Below are positions 22,901 through 34,478 of a DNA stretch of 64,000 nucleotides, in pieces. The stretch lies in the NCBI GenBank assembly GCA_029945375.1, contig CM057060.1, positions 2,232,001 through 2,296,000 on the forward strand. The letters are read 5' to 3'. Under the pieces are notes generated by a model. It did no database searches. It saw only the letters and a list, made by a program, of their open reading frames with translations, and was not told the DNA's origin. A program made the position numbers and the translations under genes. This stretch comes from Agaricus subrufescens (lineage: Eukaryota > Basidiomycota > Agaricomycetes > Agaricales > Agaricaceae). Position 1 is the stretch's first letter; every line of letters begins with the position of its first letter.

Positions 22901-24113
22901 TTCGAGACTAAATTCATATTAGCCGCCTGGTGAGTTAATTCGCTAAGGTAAGGGATGGTATCTGCTGCAGTCGTAGCTCGGCGGGTAATAGTGCGCATGG
23001 GGTCATCCAAGGTGCCAACAGAAATCGCGCGCGGTCTAGTAGGAGCCAGATTTTCTGAAGCCCTCAAACCCGGATTAAGATATGAGGATGTATACCCATT
23101 ATCATGTGTTGGAGTGTCGTAAGATTGTGTCAAGTGTTGATGGTTGTACCCGTGTTCATCATAATCAATGTATTCTTCCTCCTCAGGGGCCGGCGTAGAG
23201 ATGAGCGAACCAACTTGAGGCCTCCGACCATAAGTGGATACAGTACTGGCACGCATGCGAATAGGATTAGCAAGGTTACCAGCAATGGCAGCCTGCGCCC
23301 GATCGCGCAACTCGGACAATGTTGCCGCGGGGGGCCTATGATCGTCTAAGCCCAAATAGTTGAGGGTATGAACGTCGAAATTATCGGTCTCAGAGTCGAC
23401 GGAAGTCACAGACCGCTCCTCTAAAACGGGTATCCCACTGCCACCACTCGCAGGCATCCACGGGGATGAGAAGAGCGATGATCCAAACGCATTGTTCAAA
23501 CCAGCAGACGGCAAGGTCAAGGAACCAGCCCGAAGCCGGCTGGTGCGGTCAGCAACAACAGACGACGGGACAGATGAGGCTACAGAAGTAGTGTGACGAA
23601 TACTAGGACGAGAGGTAGGCAAAGCAGATACGGGACTGCCAGCCAGGGTATGCTGGTTCGGATCAAGGAGGTCTTGCTGACTGGGTGCTCCAGCGAGGGT
23701 ATTAGATGTCTCCGTGAAACGCTGTTGAGCTGCGAGCTGAACATTGGAAGGTAAGGTACCCGCCCTAGCCCTTCTGAATCCAGGGGGAAAGTTGTTGGGA
23801 GGTAAGGTGGATGTATCTCCCGGGGTGGTCACCGTCGGAGAGCCGTCATTAGGAGGGGACCCGGAAGCGATGGCACGCAAAGCAGGGGGCCTGTATCTTG
23901 CGCCCGCCCCTAGATTACCCTCAGCCTGCACCTGACCAAGCCTGCAACCAACAGACAAGGCAAGAAAAAAAAAGTTGAAATGAAAGATTAGAGGGGCGGC
24001 TATAGACGACTTTACCTTTTAGAGGCAGCATAAGCCGCCGACGGGGCGGGAGGGGGTGTTTTTCCACTAGGAACTCTTGAATAGGAGCCGTTGTCAGAAG
24101 CAGATAAGGACAT
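19911..24113 (-). CDS. PUF-family RNA-binding protein with two RRMs (JSN1/PUF2-like)
   Basis: The ATG at 24113 opens MSLSASDNGSYSRVPSGKTP; a Ser/Pro-rich disordered head follows. RRM1 is RSLWIGNLDSSVTSEQLIHV...ESLRLLPEK joined to CGFVNFVDQADAIRAKD. RRM2 is RALWIGSIPSSTTPATILSV...NCGFVNFERLDDAVRARKAL. Then Puf repeats: DLASDWLGNTVVQKLFEKCS, MIGIHKNGTWAAQKIIECVS, LLLDQFGNYVVQCCLRF, GRFGARSMRACLE and GDQVNGVAVVHKIL. A Q/P/N/Y-rich tail ends NMGGY at 19911. RRM plus PUM-HD is the layout of yeast Jsn1/Puf1 and Puf2, which bind mRNAs (often for membrane or mitochondrial proteins) and control decay or localisation in the cytoplasm. Small introns lie near 22540, 22130, 21620, 21370 and 21090. Protein about 1,250 aa. 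Confidence 0.93.
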
Positions 24114-25571
24114 TATAGACTTTTTTGAAAAGAAGAAGGATTAGGGATTACGAAAGTGCTGGACGGTCGCTGGCTGTAAAAAAGATACGGAAAAAACGTC
24201 AAGAGGATTAGCAATTAGAAGAAATCGCTCGCTCGAGGAGACCGTTGCGGGGATGGCGATACAAGAGCCTCCCTGGGGCCTAGAGCGATACTACGAGGGC
24301 AGATCCTGCAAGAAAATGCCCCTGGGTAGTACGGTAAAGTAGCCTCGAGAACGGGACAAGGAAATGAAGAAGGACGTTGGGGGGACTGACTGAAAGCGCC
24401 AACAGGCCTCTTTCCCACGCAGTCCACTTCGTCGTCCCATGCCCCCTTGGAATGTTCTGCAGAACAGTCCCATCCATATAAACATATCTCGTCTCCCCCT
24501 CAGCCCACCCGTCCCGGCTATTCGCACATGTCCTCTCTCCCCTGCCGCTTCGACCCGCCGTGCCTATCCATCCTGCCCATTAGATGCCAACAAACAGCCT
24601 CCCTCAACAAGCAGTTGATCTGATGGGTGATCCCCCTTCATCAGATAACAGTCAAAAAGCGACAACAGGCGGCAGATTATATGCATTTATCCATCCACGC
24701 CGTTTAGAATTTTTTTATTGAATCAACAAACATCCACCGGCTAATCAAATCCGCCAACACTCCCATGCAAGATACAAACTCGGGCCTCGCCCCTAAAAAG
24801 CACAAGGCAGAGAAACTCCGAAATGCAACAAACGATGCCGGAATCGCCATAAGCGACAGGAGCTTCCCCCCATGCTGGCCCATACTTGGCATTATATTTA
24901 GTTCACCAGCTAGTCTAGTAGTCAAGATTCCGGCACGTGTGTGAGCGAGGCTTGCGTCGTGCGACCCAACTCCGCCGAAGTCTTTGATAATGATATCCCC
25001 AGGCTTCCATTCTTTACTCAGGTCATTGCGGAGCTATCTCCATATGAGAATGTTTCCTCCCGCTTCCACTACCTGCCATCACGAAAATGAGACTTTATTT
25101 TTATTGTAACCAATTATCAACTACCTACTATGATGACTGTAGCACTACTATTATCCTATGCTTTTCTTTTAATAGCAAAAAAAAGAAATAATAAAAGGTC
25201 AGAGACGCATATTCATATGGGGAAGAAAAACATAGGTAGTAGTAAGTAGAACCATGGATGCATATAGCTTGCAGTGCCAGCTCTCAATAACTGCTTCTAG
25301 AGCAAGAGTGCAGATCAGAAAGACACATAAGATACGAAGGGAAAAAAAAGAGGAAAAAATATCTGCTACAATTCTACATTCAAGCCGAACGGAGGTGGTG
25401 CCAAGCGCAAAAAACCAGAGCAAAAAAAAGCAGGGAAATAATATCCATGTCTCGTCGCCGCCCCAAAATGCAGCAACCAAAATCAAAGACCCAACGAAAA
25501 TGAAATAAGAAAATGCAAAAAATACGAATGCTCGAAAAGACAAGAGTGGACCAACTCTTGATCAGTTCGTT
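24114..25571. other. 1.46 kb upstream region of the PUF gene / 3' UTR of the next gene
   Basis: Promoter and 5' UTR of the PUF gene, then AT-rich 3' UTR of the GDS1/APSES-like gene. A minus-strand 114-codon hydrophobic frame (25199-25543) and its plus-strand mirror are products of T/A-rich sequence. No gene called. Confidence 0.4.
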
Positions 25572-28500
25572 CTACGACAGAGTATTTCTAGACCCAGGCT
25601 TCTTTCTTGATCTTGTCTTCGGTTGCTGTAGTGATTGCGTCTGCGCAGCCAGTGCGTCCGCGACACGCTTTGACCGCCTCAATGTTTGACTCTTCTCCTG
25701 CCTTTCGAGAGCTTGCTTCTCAGCTGTAGTGACAGATCTGGTGGACATTGTTCTTGTCACAACACCCTTGGTTTCTGGTGCAGCTGTTGAGGGCGCCACC
25801 TCGGCAATTCCGGGACCGGATGTTTGTTGGCTTTCTTCTGAAGCGTCAGGCGACTCGGATTCTAAATCAGCACCATCCATATCGTTGCTCCCTTCATCTT
25901 CCTCTTTCACAGCAACTCTGGATATATCACCGTCTACTAAGCCTTGCATTTCCGCCTTCACTCTCTCCTCCTCCTCGCCAGGGATAACACACAGTTCTTG
26001 GAAGAGCTCTTCCTCCTTCGCACTCAAGGGCGACTCAGCATCCATACGATCCTCCTTCGAACTACGTGTCCTTCTATGTTGACTTTGGTATACTTGGGAA
26101 GACGATCCTTCTAGGCACTGTTGATCCGGAATTGCGCCAGTCATAGATACAGCGACGACAGTATCCTTCTGGGTCCAATTCGGCCGCGAGTCCGCCTGCA
26201 TCACGTTCTGAGGATTCAGGGGTTCACAGCTCGCATCAGGAGCCACATTCGGAGGAGTATTCGCAGTAGCGGCAGTCGCTGCAGCTACTGCCACGGCCTG
26301 AGCATGGGCAAAATTGACCATCGATTCAAACCACCGTCCGAATTGTTTCAGCATTCTCCCGCTGGAATTGGTTCGATGAAAGTCCTTGAGCGCACTGGGG
26401 AACCGTTCAACGAGTTCATTGCTTAGAAATACGTCGAGACCCTGCGTTACTTCGGCTCCTACCGCATTCGTTAAGCATGTATTGAGGTCCTTGACATAAG
26501 ACTGTGCCACTTCAAGCGGAACCCACACCCCACATACTTTATCGCTCCCCCAACCCCGCCACACTACAACCGCGTTCGGTATTGTGCTGAGAACAGGATA
26601 ACCTCTCCCCTTTCCGCACCATTCGACAATGGGTGTAAGATTTACGAAATCCGTATCGATGCGCCGTAATAAGAGGTAAGGCCCCAGTGGCATCTGGTAA
26701 ACGGAAATTTCTGCTCCACTACATGAGCCAAGTTTCATTGAAAACAGCAAGAAACTTACCTTCAATCTGAGTGGCACTGATCGCAGGGCTACAAGGTTGG
26801 CATGTATGCACTACAACACCTTCTGCTTCACCTTTGGCGAGACTTGTGTTTACCTTCACGGTTTGAGACGGTACACACTGCGGTAATGTTGGTGTCAGAA
26901 CGAGGGATGAAGGTGGAACAGAAGGTGGCGGAGGAGGTGATGGTGATGGTGACGACTCAATGCACAGTGGCATACTGCTGCCCACAGGCGTGGTTGGTGA
27001 TTGTACTGTGAGTGCCTGTATCAGTTGGACGAGGGCTGTGGCTCCTGGAGACATGGGGGGTGGGATGGTGAGCGTATGCGGACTTGGTGCTGCTGATCTT
27101 GTGGAGGTAGGTGGGCATTCTAGTTGTGGAGGAGCGGAGGAGGACGTTGAAGGTGAGGGTGAAGTCGGAGATAGGGATAAGACATGTGTCTGGGGGACAG
27201 ACACTGTCTTAGCGCGTTGTCCAAAGGTGGCTTCGCCCTCTAGACGTTCACTTTCCAACTCGAATGAATCATCACCCATACTAGGAAACAATGAATCGAT
27301 GCCCAAATCCAAGTCTTCCTGTTTAATCCGGATAGTTTGTTCGTCTAGCCCGATTTCCCACTCCCTTCGTTGCCCAAATGGGTTTTGCCAATCCCATACG
27401 TCTTGGGATTCCACTTTGACTGCCAAGGGAGGGACGTCCGTTGAGTTGGCTATTGTCTCCGAATTAAGCGACGCCGCCGCCTGTGCAATGACCTCCGCCA
27501 TCCTAGCATCTCGCAGGTGAGAATCAAAGTGATCCCATGCGTCTAGCATTTCTTGTACATCCCTCGGTTCTTCCTTCACTCTCGTGCAGGGCAGTGGCGG
27601 TATAGATGACGGCACAGATGGAGACCTCGGACCTGGACTTTCCCATAACGTTTCTCCATCCGCTTCGCTATCAACCTCACCCTCCTCGTCCCATTCCTGC
27701 TCTTCCTCATCTTCGTCATCCGAGAAACCGTAGAAATTCTGTCTCAGACACGTCATAGATAGTTGAGAATCTTCTTCCTCTTCCTCTTCTGATGATTCAG
27801 GCGGAGGTGAAGATATACTGTAAGTTGCGGAGGGTGATCGACGGAACGAGTCTTTGAGAAGGCTGGAGGTAGAGGGGTAGCAAGTGCGGGATTCGGGGGC
27901 GCGAGGGCTATGCGGGAGAGGTATGGAAGCAGGACTGTCGAAGGATGATCCTTCTGAGAGGAATTCGACAAGTGGAGACTCTGGTTCTTCTTCCACAGAC
28001 ATGGCTGGGTCCGACTCTGAGTCGGAATCCGACAATAGCGCGTCGTTTGTAAGGTCAATGATGGTTGTTGGAGTTGCGGGTGTCGGTGAGGAAGATGTAC
28101 ATTTACCTAGCGGCTTGAGACGCAACGTTAGCTTGACTTTGGGTGGAGGCTTGTCGTGTTCGCTTTCCGAGTCAGTGGCCGAGTCTCTTGTGGCGGCGGT
28201 GGCGGCAGCGGCAGCAACAGTGCAACTCCTCAGAGACCTTTTGCGTTTCTGGCCACAGGACGGATCAAGAGGCCTTCTATGCAACATCTTAGCCCTCTTC
28301 TTCTCGCGTACCTCGTTCCCCGAGACCCCCACCTTGCCATTCTCTCCATAATCCGAAAGTCGGATGCCGGCTTTAGCAAATGGGCACGGAGCACCGGTGG
28401 CACGACTGAGATACCAGACCATGGTACCGCGCCTAAAATTGGTAATGCGGGATTCGGGGTGTGCAGCGCACTGGGCGCCCCCTGACCGCGAGTAGAGGGC

Positions 28501-29063
28501 AGGGAGGAGATCGTCATCGGAATCTGTTCCTGATAGGACGTGGCGTAAGAGAAGCGGGATGTCCTGTTGGACGTCGCAACGGTTGAGGTGTGTGCGAATA
28601 TAGGTCGTGATGGCCTGACTGGCAGCTGATACGCTAATGAAGCAGGGTCAGCACGAATTGATGATATGGTGGAGTAGTATGAACGCACTTCTGGGCGGCG
28701 AGACCAAAGCTCAGAACCATGTCGGCGAGGTCCTTGATGGTCATGGCGCGGTTATCCTGCAAAGGCTAGTGGTCAGGGAACTGTGTGGCGGCGGGGGTGG
28801 CGGGGCAGACGCACGACTGAGAGAAACGCCCGGCCAATGGCGAGGAGGACCTTGCTGTTTGCGTCGTCGGGGTGGAGGAGGACATGGGGCGGCGGGAACT
28901 GGGGATAGGGCGAGGGCGGGGAGGCTCTGGAGCGGCGCGGGGGGGCGGGGAGGGGGTCGGGGAGGCCCCGGAGGCGGGCGGCGGGGCGGATGGCGACGTT
29001 GTGGCTCTTGCGGGTGCCGTAGGAGTGGGTGGCGAGCAGCGAGTCTGGGGGCGGGCAGTCCAT
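25572..29063 (-). CDS. Nuclear regulator with GDS1-like winged-helix region and APSES/KilA-N-like domain
   Basis: The start ATG at 29063 gives MDCPPPDSLLATHSYGTRKS. After a Pro-rich stretch comes LHPDDANSKVLLAIGRAFLS, then across introns NRAMTIKDLADMVLSFGLAA, SAASQAITTYIRTHLNRCDV, QQDIPLLLRHVLSGTDSDDD and FRRGTMVWYLSRATGAPCPF, the N-terminal layout of basidiomycete GDS1 winged-helix proteins. A 450-residue acidic, Ser/Pro-rich middle follows. The 3' exon codes VYQMPLGPYLLLRRIDTDFV, NLTPI, LSTIPNAVVVWRGWG and KVCGVWVPLEVAQSYVKDL, the pattern of APSES/KilA-N DNA-binding folds. The tail is acidic, then basic (KTRSRKKPGSR). Likely chromatin- or DNA-bound. The APSES call is by motif only. Confidence 0.7.
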
Positions 29064-29319
29064 GGTGCATGAGTAGAGGAAAGCACGGGACAGGGCGACC
29101 ACCCAGGTCACCCAGCAGCTTCCCGGGGTCCTCCTGATCGGCGCAGATATCCGTACCTGCCAGATCCAGATCGCCCTCCTGTTATAGCCCCAGCCCTGAC
29201 TCATCCAGCACGTGTTTAATCTCAGTCAATGCCGTTGTACATTCTACCGCTCGCCCAGATACAAGAAAGAAAACAGAGTATTAAATAGTACACGCAAATA
29301 TACACCCCGCAGCACCCCC

Positions 29320-30348
29320 TCACGCCGCCGCCTTCTTCGCCCGAGACGACGCCGGCTTGCTCGCTGGCTTGCCTCCCGATCTGCTTGCGGGCTTAGATCT
29401 CGGCTTGGAGATCGCTTTCTTGGTCGATCCCTTTCCAGTGGCTGCCGTCGCCTTCTTGCTGGGCTGTCGCTGCGCTGCAGCCTTGGCCTTTGCCGCCGGT
29501 GTCGTGCCCGTCACTGCCTAAACCCCAGATAAGCTTACACTCAGTGGATCCGTGTTAGTCATCCCCTACCTTCTTCGCTGCGCCTCGCTTCGCAGATGCT
29601 GTGCTTTTCTTGGCCGCCGTCGTCGTCTTGGGTTTCCCAGCAAGTGCCTTCTTGGGGACCGCGGTCTTCTTGTTGGCTGCCGGTTTGGCCCCAGGCTTCG
29701 GTGTGGCGTTCGCCTTTTTAGCAGGCGCCTTGCCAACAGTTGATCTTGAAGGAGGCTTGGAGTTCTTGGGGATAATCCGTGTTGGCATCAACGTCAACTC
29801 ACACTTATAAATAGCTCACCTCTTTTGAGTCACCAGAGGCTTTGATCTTTGGCGCCAGCTTGATTTTGCCAGCAGGCCCTTTCGGCAAGACGAATATACC
29901 ATCCTCGGCTCCGGTGGCTATCGCACGCTTGAGCTGGAACAGGTTGTTCCCACTGACATCGATGTTATGTTTCTCCTCGGCGTACTAGGCGACCGATGTT
30001 AACCCGCCCGAGTCCACTCGCGTATACCACCAATACACACCTTCTTAATTGTACTTCTTGACACTCCCTGACGAGCCTCGCCCTTGTGATCAACAATGCA
30101 GGCCTGGCCACTGGCCATCAGTAACATGCACATGACTTTCCGCCGATAAGCCGCACCTTGATGATCTCTTTCCAGCTGGGTCTACCCGAGCCAGCAGCGG
30201 CAGTGGTCTTGGCCTTACTCGAGGCTTTCTTGGGGGCAGTCGTCTTTTTCTTCGTTTCCTTGCCCTTGCCCGGGGAGGCAGGAGGATCGGCCACCGGAGT
30301 GGAGTTGCTAGCTTCAGGGGCGGGGGATGGGGTAGTACTGGCAGACAT
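29320..30348 (-). CDS. Linker histone H1 (copy A)
   Basis: The ATG at 30348 gives MSASTTPSPAPEASNSTPVA, a Lys/Ala stretch, then the globular winged helix: RPSWKEIIK, intron, CIVDHKGEARQGVSRSTIKK, intron, YAEEKHNIDVSGNNLFQLKR and GIFVLPKGPAGKIKLAPK. The C-terminal tail is almost only K/A/P/S/T (for example KKANATPKPGAKPAANKK), ending SSRAKKAAA at 29320. It compacts chromatin by binding linker DNA. Introns fall at the same places in the globular domain as in copy B (33100-34200), so the two are paralogues. Confidence 0.93.
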
Positions 30349-30512
30349 GGGTGTTTGGCCGGCATGGGGTAGGTGCTTGTGTATTTAAACACCGCAACGC
30401 GTCGCGTCCAATTTAGGATCACATGACTTCCCACTGGCTGTGCTGACTTTCGTTTGTTGATCATGCACACTTCATAGATAATTCATTGGCATTCTTCATT
30501 GTATTTACGACT

Positions 30513-32545
30513 TTACAAGACAACAAACGAGCCGTTTGGCTGCACTAGCGCTCTAACCCCAGTGCTGACCCATCCCTCCTCCGAGTTCTCGTCCCTCACC
30601 CGCCTTTCCTCAGTTGGTGAAACCTGCACATAATCTTCGTTTTGATCCCCATTCCCAACCCTCCCAACTGGCGGCCCCCGCACTAGCAGTAATCCCGCGG
30701 GATCACCCCCATTTTCTACTTTTTCGTCATCCACTCCAGTCAATTTAGCCTCAACATTCACGCTAGGCGGCCCTACATGAGCTTTTTGGTCTGAACTGGC
30801 CCCCTCTTCCGTAAAATCTTGCAAATCGAATGGATGGGAAGCAAGCACGGGTCCCGCGACACAGGGGTGGGTAAACGTATTCACAAGAGGAACCGAAAAT
30901 GCCATTCGAGCCGGGGTCATTAGCACTGCCGGCAAGGACCCTGTGTGAACTGTCAGTCCCGCCCTGCGAGATGAAATGGAGTTTGTAATCAGCACTTACG
31001 TCCACTAACAATTACACCGCGTAACGTTGCCGCTCCATCCCCAATTACATTCGCTCGCGCACCATCAAAGACCAGCCGGTCCCACAAACTATCCCTCGTG
31101 ATGAACCCGTCATTGATACCTGCAAGCTTGTGCCTCCTTGCGAATGGATACAAAAACATTGATCCTGCCGCCTTTTTCAGCACGTCCGTCACAACAGATA
31201 TGAGATGCCCGGGTTGGATAAACATAATCGTGGGAGAGGGTATCGGGTATCTTTTAGCAGCGAGGATATCAGATGCGTCGGCAGAAGCGGCTGATTCTGT
31301 ACACAAATGCATGTCAAACTAGCGAATTTGAAATTATGATTTCCCGTAACTTACCTCCATCGTGATAAGTCTTTGAGCTAGGCAACGTCGCGAAGCTTGC
31401 TCCTTCGTAGATGGCGGTATACGCAATAACCCTTCCGTACGCGGTGCTGAGAGAAAAGGCCGAGACAATGGTATCCAGAGGCGACAATGCATGAGATATT
31501 GGTAGCAAACTACGAGTGGCGGCAACTCCAGCAGTTACATTCTCGTGAGTCAACTGCGCGACTTGCAGCTGACCAGCTTCATTGGAAAAGTATGCCATGG
31601 TGTATACATCGGTGGGTTCTACATCCGGGTAAGCTTCATTACAGGAGAAATGAAGAATGACTTACCAGGAAGTTTGCTGACAAGATTATCAATTTTGATG
31701 CCCTCCCGTTCAACCTCACCAAATTTGAGAACCTTAATGTTGCTGGCGACACTAGCTAACGTTTGTTGACTAATGTCTCCCACGACGACGATGGTATGGG
31801 GGCGAGAGCTAAAACCAGAGGCATAGATATTCTCAAGAACCCGAGGAACGATCTCCTTAGTAGCAATGATGGCAGAAAACGACTGCGTCTCCAAAACTCG
31901 TTGCAATAGATCCTGGGAAGTGAGGGTTGCGGAGACGACGGAAAGCGATGCAAGCGCAAAGTCGGCAATGACAAATTCTGCACTCCTCGGTCAATCCAGT
32001 GGAGACAAAGAGAATTAATAATATAACACACCAATTCCATCATTCAGGAGTAAGAGGACCTTTGACTCTCCTGGCTTTATACCAGCAAGACGAATGAGAC
32101 CACTGCTGACGGCAGCAATGCGGTCTTGCAAGCCAGCGTTAGTACCCTAAGGTAGTGAGACTGGGTGTATGTATAGACGGAGATGAAAGGCCTACTCTTG
32201 TGGTCCAAAGTGTGCGAGAGGCCTCGGATTCGGGCTTAATAAGGTGTGGCAGAATCGCGATTTCCTTGCTAGGACGCACAGGAAACTAGATCGGGTAAGT
32301 AACATGAAGACACCGGCAAGGAGGTTTGAGCATACCCTGCCCATTAAGCCGGTCCCATAGTTCCTGTAGACAGCACTCTCTCCTGGATTGCGGGCGCGTC
32401 CGACATCGCTTTGCCTGCCGAGTAAAATAGGGTGCACCAGCGGCTGAGGCTTGTAGAGATTGTTGAGAAGAAAAGTGGTCGCCGCGATGAGGGCGAGGAG
32501 GATGGTGAGGTCGTCGGTTACCACGTAGTCCGAGATACTGAACAT
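30513..32545 (-). CDS. Degenerate acyl-CoA synthetase-like (ANL superfamily) protein
   Basis: The ATG at 32545 gives MFSISDYVVTDDLTILLALI, a probable membrane segment, then YKPQPLVHPILLGRQSDVGR and NPGESAVYRNYGTGLMGRFP, the head typical of fungal long-chain acyl-CoA synthetases. Later come LQDRIAAVSSGLIRLAGIKP, EFVIADFALASLSVVSATLT and LTHENVTAGVAATRSLLP. Two catalytic motifs are eroded. The phosphate loop, normally YTSGTTGxPKG, reads YFSNEAGQLQVAQ. The usual adenylate motif near the C-terminus reads GWVSTGVRALVQPNGSF, with V where Asp is expected, and the protein ends right after it (QPNGSFVVL, 30513), so the C-terminal lysine lobe is missing. It probably binds but does not activate fatty acids, or has another role. 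Introns are many; some junctions approximate. Confidence 0.7.
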
Positions 32546-33099
32546 GGTCGGAGTGGAAGGGTTGTAGACTAGTTTCCTAATTTAGACAGAAGCTTGGCAA
32601 ATTCCGACGGCTAAATGTCACAGTCGATTCCACCGTTATCTTTTCTCTTCCACAATGTCTCTTGCCTTTCTCGCATCTTCTCCCAGGTCTCTACCAAAAC
32701 TCGCAGTTTTCTCTATTTGACCTCTGGGCGCGTTTCTGTGTCCCGCGATGCAGCTGCGCAGCCTGTACAGGTCGATTTCTGGGGCTTACTGCAGCACGCC
32801 GTCAGAAAAGCAGCTGGATATCATGCACCATTGGTTTTTTTTCTCGAGAACTCGGTCACATATGCATACTGGACCTTCTGCTGCTCCTAGGCTACCTTCT
32901 TGCGCACCCTCTAACCGGAGAGGTTGGGCGGCTTGAACGAGAAAGAATCGCGTCCGTGCGCATCCCTCTCCTCCACGTGACTATGAGGAAGTGGCACTGG
33001 GTTCTGGGACGAACAAATGGCTCACCACTGCCCCTCCCTGCCCCCCGCCCCCACCTGCGCATACGCCCCTCAGTTCTCCAGACCTTTCCCCTCCCAACC
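32546..33099. other. Head-to-head intergenic stretch with a possible 91-codon frame
   Basis: Lies between the start codons of the acyl-CoA-synthetase-like gene and linker histone copy B. An ATG frame at 32615-32890 reads SGRVSVSRDAAAQPVQVDFW and GLLQHAVRKAAGYHAPL; a second ATG at 32655 starts MSLAFLASSPRSLPKLAVFS. Either could be a small mitochondrial-type protein, but nothing matches a family I know, so neither is called. The rest is promoter sequence. Confidence 0.3.
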
Positions 33100-34200
33100 A
33101 TGCCTACCACTGTCAAAAAGACCTCCACTAAGGCCTCTAGCAGGACCTCTGCTGCAGCCAACAAGTCCCACACCGCTGCTCACCCGACCTGGATCGAAAT
33201 GATAAAGGTGCGCGCTTACTCACTCTTCGACCATTGCGCGTTTTTCCTTAGATCCTCTCCACCCCTATCGCCCTCAGGAATGCATCGTTGCGCATCCGGA
33301 CGAAGCCCGAACCGGAGTTTCGAGGCCAACTATCAAGAAGGCATGTCGCTCAGGTGTTGCATGACGATCACTCTCCCTGAACATGACTAGTTCGTCGAAA
33401 CCAAATACAAGATCGACGCCTCTTCTACCTCTGCCAGCCAGCTCAACCGTGCTATCACGTCTGGCAGCGAGAAGGGCATCTTCCAGCTCCCCAAAGGTAC
33501 GGAATCGTAACCCAAGTTGGTCGTGTACCCCGGAGCCGATATAAACCCGCTTCTGGCAGGTCCCTCCGGAAAGGTCAAACTCGCGCCCAAGACTCGCACC
33601 GATGCTGCCAAGGAGGTTCGTCCACCTCACTGGTGTCTCACACGCCGTTTGCATGTTGACAGTGATCCCATCACCGCTGCTCTTTGTCGATTAGAATGCT
33701 AAGCCTGTCTCGAAGAAACCTGCTGCGAGCAGTGCTAAACCTAAGGCTGCTGTTAAACCTGCTGCCAAGAAGGCTCCCGCCGCCCCCAAGCCCAGGGTTA
33801 CCATGAAACCTGCTGCCACTAAGAAAGCTACGATGGGGGCAACTTCAAAAAAGGCTCCTGTCAAAAAAGCAATCTCAACAACCAAGAAGAGTGCGGTTGC
33901 AAAGAAACCCACTCCGGTCACTAAGAAAGCTGTAACAGCAAAGAAGGGTGCTACTAAGAAGGTTTCTATTTCCAATCATATTGTATATATTTCGTACTCA
34001 CACTGGGTCGTCCGTAGGCCGTGATTGGGGAAGCCAAGAAGCCTGCCTCAAAGACCAAGGCTAAGACAGGTACCACTGGTGCGAATGCGAAAGCTAAGGC
34101 CAAACCCGCGGCGGCGAAACCCAAATCAGCCACTAAGGCTAAACCGGCGTCCAAGGCAAAGGCGAAACCAGCATCTAAGGCAGATGGCAAGGTAGAGTGA
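33100..34200 (+). CDS. Linker histone H1 (copy B)
   Basis: The ATG at 33100 gives MPTTVKKTSTKASSRTSAAA, then the globular domain HPTWIEMIK, intron, ECIVAHPDEARTGVSRPTIK, intron, FVETKYKIDASSTSASQLNR, AITSGSEKGIFQLPKGPSGK and VKLAPKTRTDAAKE. The K/A/P tail continues over two further introns and ends ASKADGKVE, TGA 34198-34200. The intron at 33341-33390 must be removed to link IKK to FVETKY, and it starts with GC (AAG|GCATGT), not GT; copy A has GT at the same place. Lysine-rich tail and domain are intact. Confidence 0.92.
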
Positions 34201-34478
34201 TCACATCCTCCTTCGTCAGCTACATTAGCTGACCCGAGTGTAGAAGACTGCAGCTTAAGCTCTGTGTCCCAGTCACTTTCTTCGTCATTTCGTTGTGACC
34301 ACCGTTGTACACCTATTTTTTTCCTATGCTTCTTTCTTCTTGTTGTATATGAGAAAGGTTATATATTGTACAGTAGGTTTCTATTTGAAAGGGTATATAG
34401 ATTGATGCTCGTGTCGTATGATAAGATGTTCTGGTGACATCATGGATTATGTTTCATCGCTTCTTGTTTATTGTGGTC

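Noticed and set aside
25199..25543. 114-codon hydrophobic minus-strand frame resembling a membrane protein
   Set aside because: It lies in A/T-rich 3' UTR sequence. Runs of T encode Phe and Leu by composition, and there is no splice or conservation signal.
28637..29137. Gly-rich plus-strand frame opposite the GDS1-like first exon
   Set aside because: It is the mirror of a Pro-rich coding exon on the other strand, which carries a clear conserved protein.
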